Positions 8,094 through 18,893 are shown, counted from the first letter of the stretch. The stretch: DNA of 64,000 nucleotides from Mannheimia haemolytica (GCA_900638155.1 LR134495.1:2232001-2296000), one strand, 5' to 3'. Notes: generated by a model not told the origin, from the sequence alone. Made by a program: numbers and translations.

Positions 8094-10463
8094 ATGACAT
8101 TTAATTCTATTGTAGCAAAATACTGTCGCTATTTTGATGTGGCAGATCCAAAACAATTAACCTTACAGCAGTGGTATCAAGTTGTTGCTGAAGGTTCCCT
8201 TGAGCTTATTTATAGCCAACCAGCAAACAAACCGACAGAATCACGCCATGTGAACTACCTCTCAATGGAGTTCTTAATTGGTCGATTAACCGGCAATAAT
8301 TTAATGAATTTAGGTTATTACGAACAAATTCGTGACTATCTTAAACAATATCAAGTTGAATTAGTAGATGTTTTAGAACAAGAGCGAGATCCGGCATTAG
8401 GCAATGGCGGATTAGGTCGTCTTGCTGCCTGTTTTTTAGACTCAATGGCAACAGTCGGACAAAATGCAACCGGTTATGGGCTTCACTATCAATATGGTCT
8501 TTTTAAACAAAGTTTCAAAGAGGGAATGCAAAAAGAAGCACCGGATACTTGGGCTCGTGACAGCTACCCATGGCATCGTTTCAATCCATCTAAAACTCGC
8601 CATATCGGGTTTGGTGGAAAAATCAAACATATCCAAGCCGATCAATATGAATGGCAGCCTAAATTGACCATTCAAGGCAAAGCCTTTGACTTGCCGATTG
8701 TCGGTTATAAAAATAACATCATTCAACCGTTACGTTTATGGCAAGCAGATAGCGACCAATCTTTTGATTTTGATGCCTTTAATGAGGGTAAATTTTTAAG
8801 TGCAGATAAAACGATTGTCAATGCAGCCGCCCTAACTCAAGTGCTTTATCCTAACGATAACCATAAAGCCGGACAAAAATTACGCTTAATGCAGCAATAC
8901 TTCCATTGTGCCTGCTCAGTTGCCGATATTTTAGATCGTCACATTAGCGAAGGTTATGCATTAGAAGATTTAGCAAAACGCCAAGTTATTCAACTCAATG
9001 ATACCCACCCAACGCTCGCGATACCTGAATTGATGCGTGTGCTATTAGATGAACACCAATTCACTTGGGAACAGGCTTGGAATATTTGCAGCAATACTTT
9101 TGCTTACACTAACCATACTTTATTACCTGAAGCACTTGAACAATGGGATCAACGCCTATTTAAGCAGCTATTACCTCGCCATTATCAAATTGTGGAAAAA
9201 ATTAACGATATTTTCCACGACAAAGTACAGGCAGAATTTGGCGATGATGCCAAAATTTGGGAAAAATTAGCCGTGCTATTTGACTATCGAGTACGTATGG
9301 CGAACCTTTGCGTGGTTACCTGTTTCCGTGTAAACGGTGTTGCGGAAATTCATTCCGATCTCTTAGTAACCGACTTATTCCCGGAATATCATAAATTATT
9401 CCCAACAAAATTCTGCAACGTCACCAACGGCATTACACCTCGCCGCTGGATTCGACAAGCCAATCCACAATTAAGTGATTTATTAGATCGTACTTTAAAA
9501 CAAGATTGGACACATAATCTAGAATTATTAAAAGGCGTTGAGCAATATGCTGATGACACCGGTTTCCGTGAAGAATATCAACGTATAAAACGCAATAACA
9601 AAGTGGTTTTAGCCAATGAAATCCATAAAACATTAGGGTTAAATGTCAATCCTAATGCAATTTTTGATGTGCAAATTAAGCGTTTTCACGAATACAAACG
9701 CCAACATTTGAATTTATTAAATATTATTGCGACCTATCAATCGCTAAAAGCTAATCCGAACCAAGATTATACACCACGCGTATTCTTATTCTCAGGCAAA
9801 GCGGCTCCCGGTTATTATTTAGCAAAAAATATTATTCACGCCATTAATAATGTGGCAGATATTATTAATAACGATAAACAGGTGAATGATCGACTACAAG
9901 TGGCATTCTTACCGGATTATCGAGTCAGCCTTGCGGAAAAAATTATTCCGGCAGCCGATGTATCAGAACAGATTTCAATGGCAGGTAAAGAAGCCTCCGG
10001 TACCGGTAATATGAAATTAGCACTCAACGGAGCATTAACCTTAGGTACGCTAGACGGTGCCAATGTTGAAATTGCTGATATGGTCGGTGAGGAGAATGTC
10101 TTTATCTTCGGTCACACCGTAGAAAGTGTGCGGGAGTTATTAGCAAAAGGCTACCAACCGAAAGCCTATTATAACCAAGATCCGATTCTGAAAAATGCAG
10201 TTGATTTCTTAGCCACAGGAAAAGCCTCTAACGGAGATAAAGAGACATTCAAGCTAATGTTAGATAGTCTGTTGGAACGCGATCCATTCTTAGTCTTTGC
10301 CGATTTTGATAGCTATCGCCAAGCACAAGAGAAAATTGGTGTAGCCTATTTAGATCAAGAAACTTGGCTGCGTAGTGCAATTTTAAATACTGCTCGTTTG
10401 GGTGCATTTAGCTCAGACCGCTCAATTAAAGATTATCAACAACGTATTTGGTTGAATAGATAA
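8094..10463 (+). CDS. malP: Maltodextrin phosphorylase
   Basis: This is a cytoplasmic PLP-dependent alpha-glucan phosphorylase that releases glucose-1-phosphate from maltodextrins. It has 789 aa from the ATG at 8094, close to E. coli MalP (797). The PLP lysine lies in [14 protein letters not shown] at about residue 641. The family blocks [11 protein letters not shown] and [21 protein letters not shown] are intact. The ATG at 8094 is chosen because GGGGG precedes it by about 7 bases and [14 protein letters not shown] is a normal phosphorylase N-terminus; an upstream TTG at 8037 would add an unlikely hydrophobic tail. Without regulatory data, glycogen phosphorylase cannot be wholly excluded. 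However, the malT-malP-malQ order and the absence of glg genes favour MalP. Confidence 0.93.
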   Translation: MTFNSIVAKYCRYFDVADPKQLTLQQWYQVVAEGSLELIYSQPANKPTESRHVNYLSMEFLIGRLTGNNLMNLGYYEQIRDYLKQYQVELVDVLEQERDPALGNGGLGRLAACFLDSMATVGQNATGYGLHYQYGLFKQSFKEGMQKEAPDTWARDSYPWHRFNPSKTRHIGFGGKIKHIQADQYEWQPKLTIQGKAFDLPIVGYKNNIIQPLRLWQADSDQSFDFDAFNEGKFLSADKTIVNAAALTQVLYPNDNHKAGQKLRLMQQYFHCACSVADILDRHISEGYALEDLAKRQVIQLNDTHPTLAIPELMRVLLDEHQFTWEQAWNICSNTFAYTNHTLLPEALEQWDQRLFKQLLPRHYQIVEKINDIFHDKVQAEFGDDAKIWEKLAVLFDYRVRMANLCVVTCFRVNGVAEIHSDLLVTDLFPEYHKLFPTKFCNVTNGITPRRWIRQANPQLSDLLDRTLKQDWTHNLELLKGVEQYADDTGFREEYQRIKRNNKVVLANEIHKTLGLNVNPNAIFDVQIKRFHEYKRQHLNLLNIIATYQSLKANPNQDYTPRVFLFSGKAAPGYYLAKNIIHAINNVADIINNDKQVNDRLQVAFLPDYRVSLAEKIIPAADVSEQISMAGKEASGTGNMKLALNGALTLGTLDGANVEIADMVGEENVFIFGHTVESVRELLAKGYQPKAYYNQDPILKNAVDFLATGKASNGDKETFKLMLDSLLERDPFLVFADFDSYRQAQEKIGVAYLDQETWLRSAILNTARLGAFSSDRSIKDYQQRIWLNR

Positions 10464-10471
10464 TAAATTCG

Positions 10472-10499
10472 GGCGACTTCTACAATAAAGGAAGTCGCC
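10472..10499 (+). terminator. Hairpin between malP and malQ
   Basis: The arms GGCGACTTC (10472-10480) and GAAGTCGCC (10491-10499) are followed by TATTTTC. It probably attenuates malQ relative to malP. The core GGCGAC recurs in the malQ terminator. Confidence 0.65.
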
Positions 10500-10544
10500 T
10501 ATTTTCTGCTGTATTTCATGTATATTTATATATGGAGAGAAATG

Positions 10545-12623
10545 ATGAAAATAACTGCCAAACAATATTATCGGGCTGGAATTATGCCCTATTTTTTCGA
10601 TGAGCGTGGTGTAAAAAAAACAGCATCTGAAAAAATAAAACACTCGTTATTCAAAGCCTTTAACGGCAATACTCAAGCAAGAGAAACACCTATCCCTACG
10701 GTCAAAATTTTTTACCAGCACCAACCCTGTTTTTTACCTTTTCATTTAGCGGATAAAAAACATCCGTTAACCGGTACTTGGCAGCTACAACTAGAAAATT
10801 CAAACCAAATTATTTCCGGCAAAATTAAAGCAAGGGGAATTGCATTACCTCAAGATTTGCCCTTAGGTTATCACCAATTACAGCTAAAAACGGTAGATAA
10901 AACCTTTAATTGCACCATTATTATCGCTCCGGAACGTTGCTACCAACCCCAAGCCGTGCTTGAGCAAAAAAAATTATGGGGAACCTTCCTACAACTATAC
11001 ACCTTAAAATCAGCCCACAACTGGGGGATTGGCGATTTTGGCGATTTAAAAAACTTCATTCAACAGATTGCCCCTTACCAAGCAGATTTTATCGGCTTGA
11101 ACCCGATTCACTCACTTTTTCCGGCAAACCCGAATTCTGCCAGCCCATACAGCCCGTCCTCTCGCCGATGGCTGAATATTGCTTACATTGATATCAATCA
11201 GCTAGCAGAATTTCAACAAAGTGATGAAGCACAAACTTGGTTTCATTCTGATGAAATCCAGCAACAGTTATCAGAATTACGCACTCAGGATTGGTTGAAT
11301 TACGAGCAAATCATTCCGTTGAAATTGAAAGGGCTACGCTTTGCTTTCGCAAAATTTCAGCAAAATATGACCGCTTGCGCTGCCCCTGCTTTTATCGAAT
11401 TTGTACAAAAAGGTGGTGAAAGCCTACAAGTTCAAGCCACATTTGATGCCCTTCATCAGCATCTATCGGCACAATTTGCCGACCAATGGGGCTGGGATTT
11501 CTGGGAGAAAGCCTACCAAGACTACCACTCCGCAGCCGTACAGCAATTTCGAGAAACGCATAAAACCGACATAGAATTTTACCTTTGGTTACAATTCGTT
11601 GCCGATCAACAGTTAGCCGAATGTGATGCCATTTGCCGTCAGCAAAATATGTGCATAGGTATGTATCGCGATCTCGCCGTTGGTGTCAGCCCGAATGGTG
11701 CAGAAACGTGGAATGACAAACAACTTTATTGCTTAAATGCCTCTGTCGGCGCTCCGCCTGATGTATTAGGTCCGCAAGGACAAAACTGGGGCTTAACCCC
11801 AATGAATCCGCATGTATTAAAGCAACAAGCCTACCGTCCGTTTATTGAGTTAGTCAGAGCTAATATGAGCCATTGCGGTGCATTACGCCTCGATCATATT
11901 ATGTCTTTATTGCGATTATGGTGGATTCCAAAAGGCGACAGTGCGGTTAACGGTGCTTATATCCGTTATCCGGTTGATGATTTAATTGCTATTTTGGCAC
12001 TGGAAAGCCAACGCCATCAATGCCTGATTATCGGTGAAGATTTAGGTACTGTGCCAAAAGAAATTGTGAGCAAACTCAAAAATGCGGGGATTTTATCTTA
12101 CAAAATTTTCTATTTTGAATTTGATGAACAAGGGAAGAGTCGAGACTTACAGCATTACCCTTACCAAGCAATGACCACATTAAGCACCCACGATTTACCG
12201 ACTATCAATGGTTATTGGCGTGGCTATGATTTTGAATTAGGCGAAAAATTCGGTGTCTATCCCAATGCGGATATTTTGGCAATCCTTAAGCAAGAGCGAG
12301 TTAATGCCAAAGCCAAAATCTTACAACGCTTACAAGAACATAACGTAGAAATAGCACCTGAAATTAGCGAACAGCTTAGTTCACCAGTGAATACCGCATT
12401 TATTCACCGTTTACAAACCTATGTTGCAAATGTAAGCAGCGGATTATTCGGCTTCCAACCCGAAGACTGGTTAGGTATGACTGAGCCGGTTAACATTCCG
12501 GGAACCAGTACACAATATGCAAACTGGCGACGTCGGCTGAGTGTTAACCTCGAGGAGATCTTCACAGATAAAGATATTCAAGCCTTATTAAAAGAAGTTA
12601 ATTTAATCCGTAAAAATCAATAA
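10545..12623 (+). CDS. malQ: 4-alpha-glucanotransferase (amylomaltase) MalQ
   Basis: This is a cytoplasmic GH77 enzyme that transfers glucan segments between maltodextrins, releasing glucose and supplying longer chains to MalP. It has 692 aa (E. coli 694). Key residues are visible: nucleophile Asp at about 450 in GALRLDHIM, and acid/base Glu at about 498 in IIGEDLGTVP. The third acid lies in STHDLPTINGYWRG. Two adjacent ATGs (10542 and 10545) follow GGAGAG. The second has the better spacing (7 bases from GGAG), whereas an ATG at 10518 has no ribosome site. The gene follows malP by about 80 nt across a hairpin and ends at a strong terminator, so malPQ is one transcription unit. Confidence 0.95.
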   Translation: MKITAKQYYRAGIMPYFFDERGVKKTASEKIKHSLFKAFNGNTQARETPIPTVKIFYQHQPCFLPFHLADKKHPLTGTWQLQLENSNQIISGKIKARGIALPQDLPLGYHQLQLKTVDKTFNCTIIIAPERCYQPQAVLEQKKLWGTFLQLYTLKSAHNWGIGDFGDLKNFIQQIAPYQADFIGLNPIHSLFPANPNSASPYSPSSRRWLNIAYIDINQLAEFQQSDEAQTWFHSDEIQQQLSELRTQDWLNYEQIIPLKLKGLRFAFAKFQQNMTACAAPAFIEFVQKGGESLQVQATFDALHQHLSAQFADQWGWDFWEKAYQDYHSAAVQQFRETHKTDIEFYLWLQFVADQQLAECDAICRQQNMCIGMYRDLAVGVSPNGAETWNDKQLYCLNASVGAPPDVLGPQGQNWGLTPMNPHVLKQQAYRPFIELVRANMSHCGALRLDHIMSLLRLWWIPKGDSAVNGAYIRYPVDDLIAILALESQRHQCLIIGEDLGTVPKEIVSKLKNAGILSYKIFYFEFDEQGKSRDLQHYPYQAMTTLSTHDLPTINGYWRGYDFELGEKFGVYPNADILAILKQERVNAKAKILQRLQEHNVEIAPEISEQLSSPVNTAFIHRLQTYVANVSSGLFGFQPEDWLGMTEPVNIPGTSTQYANWRRRLSVNLEEIFTDKDIQALLKEVNLIRKNQ

Positions 12624-12637
12624 AAGTTAGATAAGAA

Positions 12638-12662
12638 AAAAGGCGACTTTCCGTCGCCTTTT
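12638..12662. terminator. Rho-independent terminator after malQ
   Basis: The 10-bp arms AAAAGGCGAC (12638-12647) and GTCGCCTTTT (12653-12662) close a TTTCC loop. The A-rich and T-rich ends make it usable from both strands, serving malQ and the convergent gene at 12688. Confidence 0.9.
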
Positions 12663-12687
12663 GGGCTTATATGCTTGATCTCTATCT

Positions 12688-14349
12688 TTATCCACCTGAA
12701 ACCCACAACATAATCGCTAGCACTTGAGGTAGCATAATACGCAAAAACATTACTAGTGGGTAAACAGTTGCATAGGATAACGCTGCAGCGCCATTTCCCT
12801 CTTTAATTTCATTGGCAAATGCCAGTGCCGGTGGGTCTGTCATTGAGCCTGCCAATAATCCGCAAATCGTTAAGTAATTGACTTTGCTGTAAAATCTGGC
12901 AATCAGGCCTACAATCATTAACGGTACAAAAGTGATGATTGCCCCATAGATTATCCATTCTAGCCCCTCACTACTCAGTAGTGTTTCCAAAAATCTGCCG
13001 CCTGATTTTAACCCAACCACTGCTAAAAACAGCACAATGCCAATTTCACGCAAGGCAAGATTCGCACTGGGTGGCATAAACCAGTAGAGTTTGCGGAAAC
13101 TGCCGATTCTGGCAAGAATAAGTGCAACTACCAGTGGACCACCAGCCAATCCTAGCTTTAACGCCACCGGGAAGCCCGGCAAATAAATCGGGATAGAGCC
13201 AAGTAATACCCCTAACCCAATGCCGATAAAAATCGGCAACATTTGCACTTGCTGTAATTTTGATTGAGCATTGCCGATAATAGTCATCACCATTTCAATG
13301 TCGGCTTGACGCCCGACTAAATTCAGCACATCACCAAATTGCAAGGTCATATCACCGGTTGGAATCAGCTCTACGCCGGCACGGTTAAGCCGTGAAATGA
13401 CTACATCGTATTTCCCTTTTAGCATTAATTGGCGAATTTGTTTGCCAAATACCCTTTCATTTGTGACCACTGCACGTTCTGAGCGGTAAATTGTACCTTT
13501 AGTGGAAACCGACACATCAACCGCTTCACCTAAAATAATCTGCATTTTGCGTAGTGCGGCTTCATCACCAACTAAATGTAAAATATCACCAACTTGCAAC
13601 ACGGTATCTACTCGAGGAATAAAAAGATCTTCGCCTCGTTTTAAACGGGAATAGGCAACCTCGTGCAAGTTAAAATCCGGAAGTTGTTTTAAGGTTAAAC
13701 CGTTAATATTTGGGTTAGTTAAACGAACATTTAAGGTGCTGAGTTTTTCTCTGCCTCGATTTTGCTCTTGGTTGAACGCCTCTGCCTCACTATCAACATT
13801 TACTCGAAATACAACCCGAATCAGCCACATTGAAAGTAAAATACCGATAATCCCAAACGGGTAGGCAATCGCATAGCTCATCCCCATAATCTCGGTAACG
13901 CTTTCACCGCTCAATTCCGCTAACACTTGCTGACCAGCACCCAAAGATGGGGTATTGGTAACCGCTCCGGAGAAAATGCCTAAAATCACAGGTAAGGGAA
14001 CATTGAAGAATTTATGAATCAGGATAACCAACAAACCGCTAATCAGTACAATTAAGACTGCAAAGCCATTGAGTTTTAATCCTGAATGTTTGAGAGAAGC
14101 AAAAAAGCCGGGACCGACTTGAATACCAATGGAATAAACAAATAGAATCAACCCGAACTCTTGAATGAAGTGGAGAGTGTGGGCGTCAAGTTTAACATCA
14201 AATTGAGCCATAAAATGGGAGACGAATAAACCGCCAAACAGCACGCCACCAATGCCTAGCCCCACGCCTCTAATTTTTATATGACCAACCCATAAACCGA
14301 GTACTGCCACTAAAGATAACAAACTGACAGTAAGTGCTATTTCGCTCAT
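12688..14349 (-). CDS. yidE: YidE-type membrane transport protein (AspT/YidE/YbjL family)
   Basis: This is an integral membrane protein of 553 aa, the same length as E. coli YidE. It is built as two membrane halves (about residues 1-180 and 375-553) around two cytoplasmic TrkA-C/RCK_C-like domains near residues 205-290 and 300-375 ([14 protein letters not shown] and [16 protein letters not shown]). The glycine-rich repeats [14 protein letters not shown] and [11 protein letters not shown] are the paired pore signatures of the family. AspT itself exchanges aspartate and alanine; the substrate of the YidE branch is not established, so only the family is claimed. The start at 14349 has GAGG upstream. 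The gene is divergent from the antiporter gene at 14566, with a CRP-like site between them, and convergent with malQ. Confidence 0.85.
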   Translation of the reverse strand: MSEIALTVSLLSLVAVLGLWVGHIKIRGVGLGIGGVLFGGLFVSHFMAQFDVKLDAHTLHFIQEFGLILFVYSIGIQVGPGFFASLKHSGLKLNGFAVLIVLISGLLVILIHKFFNVPLPVILGIFSGAVTNTPSLGAGQQVLAELSGESVTEIMGMSYAIAYPFGIIGILLSMWLIRVVFRVNVDSEAEAFNQEQNRGREKLSTLNVRLTNPNINGLTLKQLPDFNLHEVAYSRLKRGEDLFIPRVDTVLQVGDILHLVGDEAALRKMQIILGEAVDVSVSTKGTIYRSERAVVTNERVFGKQIRQLMLKGKYDVVISRLNRAGVELIPTGDMTLQFGDVLNLVGRQADIEMVMTIIGNAQSKLQQVQMLPIFIGIGLGVLLGSIPIYLPGFPVALKLGLAGGPLVVALILARIGSFRKLYWFMPPSANLALREIGIVLFLAVVGLKSGGRFLETLLSSEGLEWIIYGAIITFVPLMIVGLIARFYSKVNYLTICGLLAGSMTDPPALAFANEIKEGNGAAALSYATVYPLVMFLRIMLPQVLAIMLWVSGG

Positions 14350-14418
14350 TACAGCCTCTATCTAATTTAAATACCTCAAAAATGGTATCTGATTTTAGCA
14401 AATCTCCCGAAGTAAAAA

Positions 14419-14434
14419 TGCGATCTATATCACA
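14419..14434. promoter_or_regulatory. CRP-like binding site between divergent transporters
   Basis: TGCGATCTATATCACA matches the CRP consensus TGTGATCTAGATCACA at 14 of 16 positions. The left half-site TGCGA is the CRP-S type and the right half-site TCACA the ordinary type. It lies 70 bases from one start codon and 132 from the other, so it could serve either promoter. Confidence 0.65.
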
Positions 14435-14565
14435 AAAAATAAATATTGATAGTATTACTCCATTTCTCCTGTTCAAAAAAGTTCCCGAATTTTAAAAAAT
14501 TTCTCGACAACTGCATTTTTTTGGGTAAATTAAACACTATTTTTTATTACTTAAGGACAAACACA

Positions 14566-15942
14566 ATGTTATCAAACGAAGTTTTTATTTCGATTATCGT
14601 GTTGTTGGTGTTGAGCTTGCTCAGAATCAATGTGGTAATCGCCCTTATTATTTCCGCTCTAACTTGCGGACTTATTGGCAATCTTGGCGTTGAAGGTGTA
14701 GGATTTGCAGATGCACTCCAAAAAACCATTAAGAGTTTTACCGGCGGCTTAGGCGGTGGTGCGGAAACTGCAATGAACTATGCCGTTCTTGGTGCATTTG
14801 CCGTTGCACTTTCAAAATCAGGCGTGACCGATTTATTAGCCTATAAAGTGATCAAATCCTTTGGTCACAGCCCGTCAGGTCGCTCCGTTACTTGGTTTAA
14901 ATACATTGTATTATTTGTGTTAGTGGCATTTGCAATGTCATCTCAAAACCTAATTCCAATTCATATTGCCTTTATTCCGATTTTAATTCCACCACTATTA
15001 AGCGTAATGAATAAATTGCAAATTGACCGCCGTGCGGTAGCTTGTGCTTTAACCTTTGGTTTAACCGCCACTTATATGTTGATTCCGGCAGGTTTCGGGC
15101 AGATCTTTATTGAAAGCATCTTAGTGAAAAATATCAACCAAGCCGGTGAACCGTTCCAATTAGTGACCACCACAGCGGAAATGACAAAAGCGATGTTAAT
15201 TCCTGTTTCCGGTATGATTTTAGGCTTACTGTTTGCATTCTTTGTATCATACCGTAAACCGCGTGTGTATGTTGAAAATACCCCTGAACCAACCGCAGAT
15301 GATATTGAAGCCCGTGTTGCAAACGTTAAGCCATTCCATATCGGCATTAGTATTGTGGCGATTATCGCGACCTGTTCGGTGCAATTAGCAACAAATTCGA
15401 CTATTATCGGCGGCTTAGTCGGTCTGGTTATTTTTGCCTTAGGCGGTGTGTTTAGACTGAAAGAAAGTAACGATGTCTTCCAAGCCGGCTTACGTTTAAT
15501 GGCGATGATTGGCTTTGTGATGATTGCCGCATCAGGCTTTGCCGGTGTAGTCAATTCAACAGGCGGTGTGCCGGCATTAGTAGAAAGCCTGCGTGATGTG
15601 ATTTCTTCAAAAGAAATGGCAGCCTTGTTAATGTTAGTGGTTGGCTTATTTATCACAATGGGTATCGGCTCTTCATTCTCAACGGTGCCAATTATTACCT
15701 CAATTTATGTGCCGCTTTGTGTTTCATTCGGCTTCTCGCCACTGGCGACAATGGCGATTGTCGGTGTTGCTGCTGCACTCGGTGATGCAGGTTCTCCGGC
15801 ATCAGATTCCACACTTGGTCCAACCTCCGGCTTAAATGCTGATGGCAAACACGACCACATTTGGGATTCTGTAGTGCCAACATTTATCCACTTTAACATT
15901 CCATTATTAGTGTTCGGCTGGATTGCAGCAATGACACTTTAA
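14566..15942 (+). CDS. Na+/H+ antiporter-type transporter, NhaC/YuiF group
   Basis: This polytopic membrane protein of 458 aa has about eleven hydrophobic segments. The C-terminal signature GDAGSPASDSTLGPTSGLNA and the motif GGGAETAMNYAVLGAFA fit the COG2056 group within the ion-transporter superfamily, similar to H. influenzae HI0325. Members are annotated as Na+/H+ antiporters, and the B. subtilis relative YuiF is proposed as an amino-acid (histidine) transporter, so the substrate is open. The ATG at 14566 follows AAGGACA at a normal distance; the reading frame extends upstream to a TTG at 14446 but that stretch lacks a ribosome site. The gene is single, with an upstream CRP-like site and a downstream palindromic uptake-sequence terminator. 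Confidence 0.82.
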   Translation: MLSNEVFISIIVLLVLSLLRINVVIALIISALTCGLIGNLGVEGVGFADALQKTIKSFTGGLGGGAETAMNYAVLGAFAVALSKSGVTDLLAYKVIKSFGHSPSGRSVTWFKYIVLFVLVAFAMSSQNLIPIHIAFIPILIPPLLSVMNKLQIDRRAVACALTFGLTATYMLIPAGFGQIFIESILVKNINQAGEPFQLVTTTAEMTKAMLIPVSGMILGLLFAFFVSYRKPRVYVENTPEPTADDIEARVANVKPFHIGISIVAIIATCSVQLATNSTIIGGLVGLVIFALGGVFRLKESNDVFQAGLRLMAMIGFVMIAASGFAGVVNSTGGVPALVESLRDVISSKEMAALLMLVVGLFITMGIGSSFSTVPIITSIYVPLCVSFGFSPLATMAIVGVAAALGDAGSPASDSTLGPTSGLNADGKHDHIWDSVVPTFIHFNIPLLVFGWIAAMTL

Positions 15943-15972
15943 GCTATAATACGCAAAATTTTTGCTAAAAAT

Positions 15973-15999
15973 GACCGCTTGTAGCCGTTACAAGCGGTC
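15973..15999. terminator. Terminator made of two inverted uptake sequences
   Basis: GACCGCTTGTA (15973-15983) and TACAAGCGGTC (15989-15999) are perfect 11-bp arms around GCCGT. The right arm is followed by TATTTTCTTCTTT. It ends the antiporter gene and also supplies two uptake words. Confidence 0.85.
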
Positions 16000-16043
16000 T
16001 ATTTTCTTCTTTATTTTGCAAACCCTACTAATTAGGATAACCA

Positions 16044-16847
16044 ATGAAATTTATCTCTTTTAATATCAACGGATTACGAGCCAGACCACATCAGCTCGAA
16101 GCGATTATCGAAAAACACCAGCCCGATGTACTCGGATTACAAGAAATCAAAGTTGCCGATGAAGATTTTCCTTACGATTTAGTCAATCACTTAGGCTACC
16201 ACGTTTTCCACCACGGGCAGAAAGGTCATTACGGCGTGGCATTACTGACTAAAAAAGAGCCTATAGCGGTGCGTAAAGGCTTCCCGACAGATGTGCTTGA
16301 TGCTCAAAAACGAATGATTATGGCGGATATCGAGACCGATTTCGGCGTGCTAACCGTATTAAACGGCTATTTCCCACAGGGGGAAAATCGCAGCCACGAA
16401 ACCAAATTCCCGGCAAAACAAAAATTCTATGCTGATTTGCAGAACTACTTGGAAAGCGAATTAAAGCCGGAAAATCCGATTATTATTATGGGCGATATGA
16501 ACATCAGCCCGACTGATTTGGATATCGGCATCGGCGAGCCAAACCGCAAACGCTGGCTGCGTGACGGTAAATGTTCATTCTTACCCGAAGAGCGTGAATG
16601 GCTAGATCGCTTATACAGCTACGGCTTGGTTGATACTTTCCGTGCAGGCAACCCAGACGTGAACGATAAGTTCTCTTGGTTTGACTACCGTTCAAAAGGT
16701 TTTGATGATAATCGTGGCTTGCGTATTGATTTAATTCTTGCTTCAAAATCACTTGCTGAGCGTTGCGTGGAAACAGGCATTGATTTAGACATTCGAGCAA
16801 TGGAAAAACCGTCTGACCACTCCCCTGTTTGGGCAACCTTTAAATAA
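16044..16847 (+). CDS. xthA: Exodeoxyribonuclease III
   Basis: This Mg-dependent AP endonuclease and 3'-5' exonuclease works in base-excision repair. It has 267 aa (E. coli 268). The EEP-fold motifs appear in order: FNINGLRAR at the N-terminus, LGLQEIK with the metal-binding Glu (~34), [13 protein letters not shown] (~152), and the C-terminal SDHSPVW with the catalytic His. The start at 16044 has AGGATAA before it. The gene stands alone between two inverted-uptake-sequence terminators, so it is probably monocistronic. Confidence 0.95.
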   Translation: MKFISFNINGLRARPHQLEAIIEKHQPDVLGLQEIKVADEDFPYDLVNHLGYHVFHHGQKGHYGVALLTKKEPIAVRKGFPTDVLDAQKRMIMADIETDFGVLTVLNGYFPQGENRSHETKFPAKQKFYADLQNYLESELKPENPIIIMGDMNISPTDLDIGIGEPNRKRWLRDGKCSFLPEEREWLDRLYSYGLVDTFRAGNPDVNDKFSWFDYRSKGFDDNRGLRIDLILASKSLAERCVETGIDLDIRAMEKPSDHSPVWATFK

Positions 16848-16871
16848 AGTTGCAAAAAAATCTGAGTTTTC

Positions 16872-16905
16872 AACCGCTTGTCAGTTTTTAGCCCTACAAG
16901 CGGTT
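16872..16905. terminator. Terminator made of two inverted uptake sequences after xthA
   Basis: AACCGCTTGT (16872-16881) pairs with ACAAGCGGTT (16896-16905), followed by ATTTTTTC. It separates xthA from the lpt cluster. Confidence 0.85.
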
Positions 16906-17000
16906 ATTTTTTCTCACTTTTTTGCACTTTTTACGCTGTACTATATCCCTATTCAAATCTGTGATACAATCAAACACTATTTTTAGATTATTTTTGGATT

Positions 17001-17585
17001 ATGAACAAACGTTTAACCGTTATTTTACTGATTATTGTTGCCGTACTTGGTGGCTGGTATTACAGCTTACAAGAGAAAGAGAATACGGGGCTTGATCAGC
17101 TTATTAAAAAGGAAGGACAGCCTGAATATGTGGGGAATAAAATGTCCACCACGGTCTATGATCTAAAAGGAAACCCACAATATTTCGCTCAAGCTACTGA
17201 AATTAAACGCTATGAGTCTACTGAGCGTACTGAGTTTTTTAAACCTTTTATTGAGCTTTTTGCCAAAGAGTCGACGCAAAAACAGTGGAAAGTCAGTGCC
17301 GATTATGCAGAAATTACCAAAGAAAAAATGTTAAATTTAAAAGGTAATATCAAACTTGTTGCATTAGATCCTGCATCACGTTTGCAGCAAATCACTACCG
17401 ATACGTTAACTGTTGATTTAAATACACAGGATATTTTTACCGAAAGTACGGTCAAATCGATAGGTTCCGGTTTTACTACAACGGGGGTTGGATTAAAAGG
17501 TAACTTAAAACAACAAGTTGCGACTTTGCAAAAAGATGTAAAATCTTACATTGAACCGACCATTATTAAAGAAACCAAAGAATAA
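17001..17585 (+). CDS. lptC: LPS export protein LptC
   Basis: This bitopic inner-membrane protein relays lipopolysaccharide from the LptB2FG extractor to the periplasmic LptA bridge. It has 194 aa (E. coli 191). One N-terminal membrane anchor (about residues 5-22) is followed by a periplasmic beta-jellyroll. The segment GNPQYFAQATEIKRYE and the GNIKL turn are LptC family features. It is first of lptC-lptA-lptB, with lptA starting 23 nt after its stop. In E. coli kdsD and kdsC lie upstream; here xthA and a terminator precede, so the operon starts at lptC. A likely promoter lies within 16906-17000 but no confident -10/-35 pair was chosen. Confidence 0.93.
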   Translation: MNKRLTVILLIIVAVLGGWYYSLQEKENTGLDQLIKKEGQPEYVGNKMSTTVYDLKGNPQYFAQATEIKRYESTERTEFFKPFIELFAKESTQKQWKVSADYAEITKEKMLNLKGNIKLVALDPASRLQQITTDTLTVDLNTQDIFTESTVKSIGSGFTTTGVGLKGNLKQQVATLQKDVKSYIEPTIIKETKE

Positions 17586-17608
17586 TTTGCTTGGAACAAG
17601 GAATAACA

Positions 17609-18115
17609 ATGAAATTAATGTTTAAATCTATTTTAGTGAGCGTGTTACTGGGTAGCAGCTTTTCCGCTTATGCTCTAAAAGGCGATACCGATCAGCCGAT
17701 TAATATTGATTCAGGTAGCCAATCGTTAGATATGACTAACAATATCGTGACCTTTAGCGATAATGTCGTTATCACTCAAGGGTCGATTAAAGTGACCGCA
17801 GCAAACGTCAAAATTACCCGTCAAGAAGGTAAAAAAGAAACTATTGACGCTACAGGCTCGCCTGTTACTTTCCAGCAAACATTGGACAACGGCAAACCGG
17901 TAAATGGTAAAGGCAACAGCGTTCATTATGATTTAAACTCTGAATTTTTAACGCTGATTGGTAATGCGGAACTCAAACAACAAGGTAGCTTTATTAAAGC
18001 CAATAAAATTACCTATGATGTGAAAAAACAACAACTTAAAGCTACCAGTGGCGGTAAAACCCGAGTGAAAACCGTGCTAATTCCAAATGAACTTCAAGAT
18101 AACAAGAAAAAATAA
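17609..18115 (+). CDS. lptA: LPS transport periplasmic protein LptA
   Basis: This soluble periplasmic protein polymerises into the bridge carrying lipooligosaccharide to the outer-membrane LptDE. It has 168 aa with a signal peptide ending SFSAYA before LKGDTDQP. The OstA-type repeats [18 protein letters not shown] and [17 protein letters not shown] are clear. The ATG at 17609 is chosen because AAGGA lies 6-7 bases before it and the signal peptide begins there; a TTG at 17591 is in frame but lacks support. It ends KDNKKK-like with a basic tail and is followed by lptB after 11 nt. Confidence 0.94.
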   Translation: MKLMFKSILVSVLLGSSFSAYALKGDTDQPINIDSGSQSLDMTNNIVTFSDNVVITQGSIKVTAANVKITRQEGKKETIDATGSPVTFQQTLDNGKPVNGKGNSVHYDLNSEFLTLIGNAELKQQGSFIKANKITYDVKKQQLKATSGGKTRVKTVLIPNELQDNKKK

Positions 18116-18126
18116 GGTTAAATGAT

Positions 18127-18852
18127 ATGTCTGTGCTTTATGCCGAACATTTAGCAAAAAGCTATAAACAACGCGAAGTGGTAAAAGACGTCAGCCTGAA
18201 TGTCAAATCAGGTGAAATCGTGGGCTTGCTCGGTCCGAACGGCGCAGGTAAAACCACCACTTTCTATATGGTTGTGGGTTTGGTTCGCCACGACCACGGC
18301 ACAATTCGTATTGACGACCAAGATATCAGCACACTACCAATGCACGACAGAGCAAAACAAGGGATTGGCTATCTACCGCAAGAAGCATCTATTTTCCGCC
18401 GTTTAAGTGTGTACGATAACTTAATGTCTGTATTACAAGTGCGTAAAGATATCAATGATAAACAGCGTAAAGAGCGTGCCGAAGAGCTGATTACAGAATT
18501 CCATATTGAGCATATTCGCAATAGTTTAGGTCAATCACTTTCAGGTGGTGAACGCCGCCGTGTGGAAATTGCCCGAGCATTAGCAGCGAACCCGAAATTT
18601 ATTCTGTTAGATGAACCTTTTGCTGGGGTTGACCCAATCTCGGTAATTGATATTAAAAAAATTATCGTCAATTTAAAAGAGCGTGGTTTAGGGGTATTGA
18701 TTACCGACCATAACGTACGTGAAACTCTAGATGTATGTGAAAGAGCCTACATTGTCGGTAGCGGCGAAATGATTGCCAGCGGCACACCACAGCAAGTGCT
18801 TGAAAGCCCTGATGTAAAACGTGTTTATTTAGGCGATCAATTCAAACTCTAA
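18127..18852 (+). CDS. lptB: LPS export ABC transporter ATPase LptB
   Basis: This is the cytoplasmic ATPase of the LptB2FGC machine. Its 241 aa equal E. coli LptB. Walker A is [10 protein letters not shown] (~37-46), the signature [15 protein letters not shown] (~138) and Walker [14 protein letters not shown] (~157), with the switch His in ITDHNV. It forms a tight unit with lptC and lptA. In enterobacteria rpoN and hpf follow; here ptsN follows directly after two short hairpins, in keeping with the lack of rpoN in Pasteurellaceae. Confidence 0.96.
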   Translation: MSVLYAEHLAKSYKQREVVKDVSLNVKSGEIVGLLGPNGAGKTTTFYMVVGLVRHDHGTIRIDDQDISTLPMHDRAKQGIGYLPQEASIFRRLSVYDNLMSVLQVRKDINDKQRKERAEELITEFHIEHIRNSLGQSLSGGERRRVEIARALAANPKFILLDEPFAGVDPISVIDIKKIIVNLKERGLGVLITDHNVRETLDVCERAYIVGSGEMIASGTPQQVLESPDVKRVYLGDQFKL

Positions 18853-18853
18853 A

Positions 18854-18889
18854 AAATCCCCTCTTTGGGGATTTCATCTTTAGATGAAA
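18854..18889 (+). terminator. Two adjacent small hairpins between lptB and ptsN
   Basis: AAATCCCC/GGGGATTT (18854-18861 and 18867-18874) is followed by an overlapping TTTCATC/GATGAAA hairpin (18872-18889). The T-run is short, so this looks like an attenuator, not a full stop. The ptsN ATG is only four bases beyond. Confidence 0.5.
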
Positions 18890-18893
18890 AATT

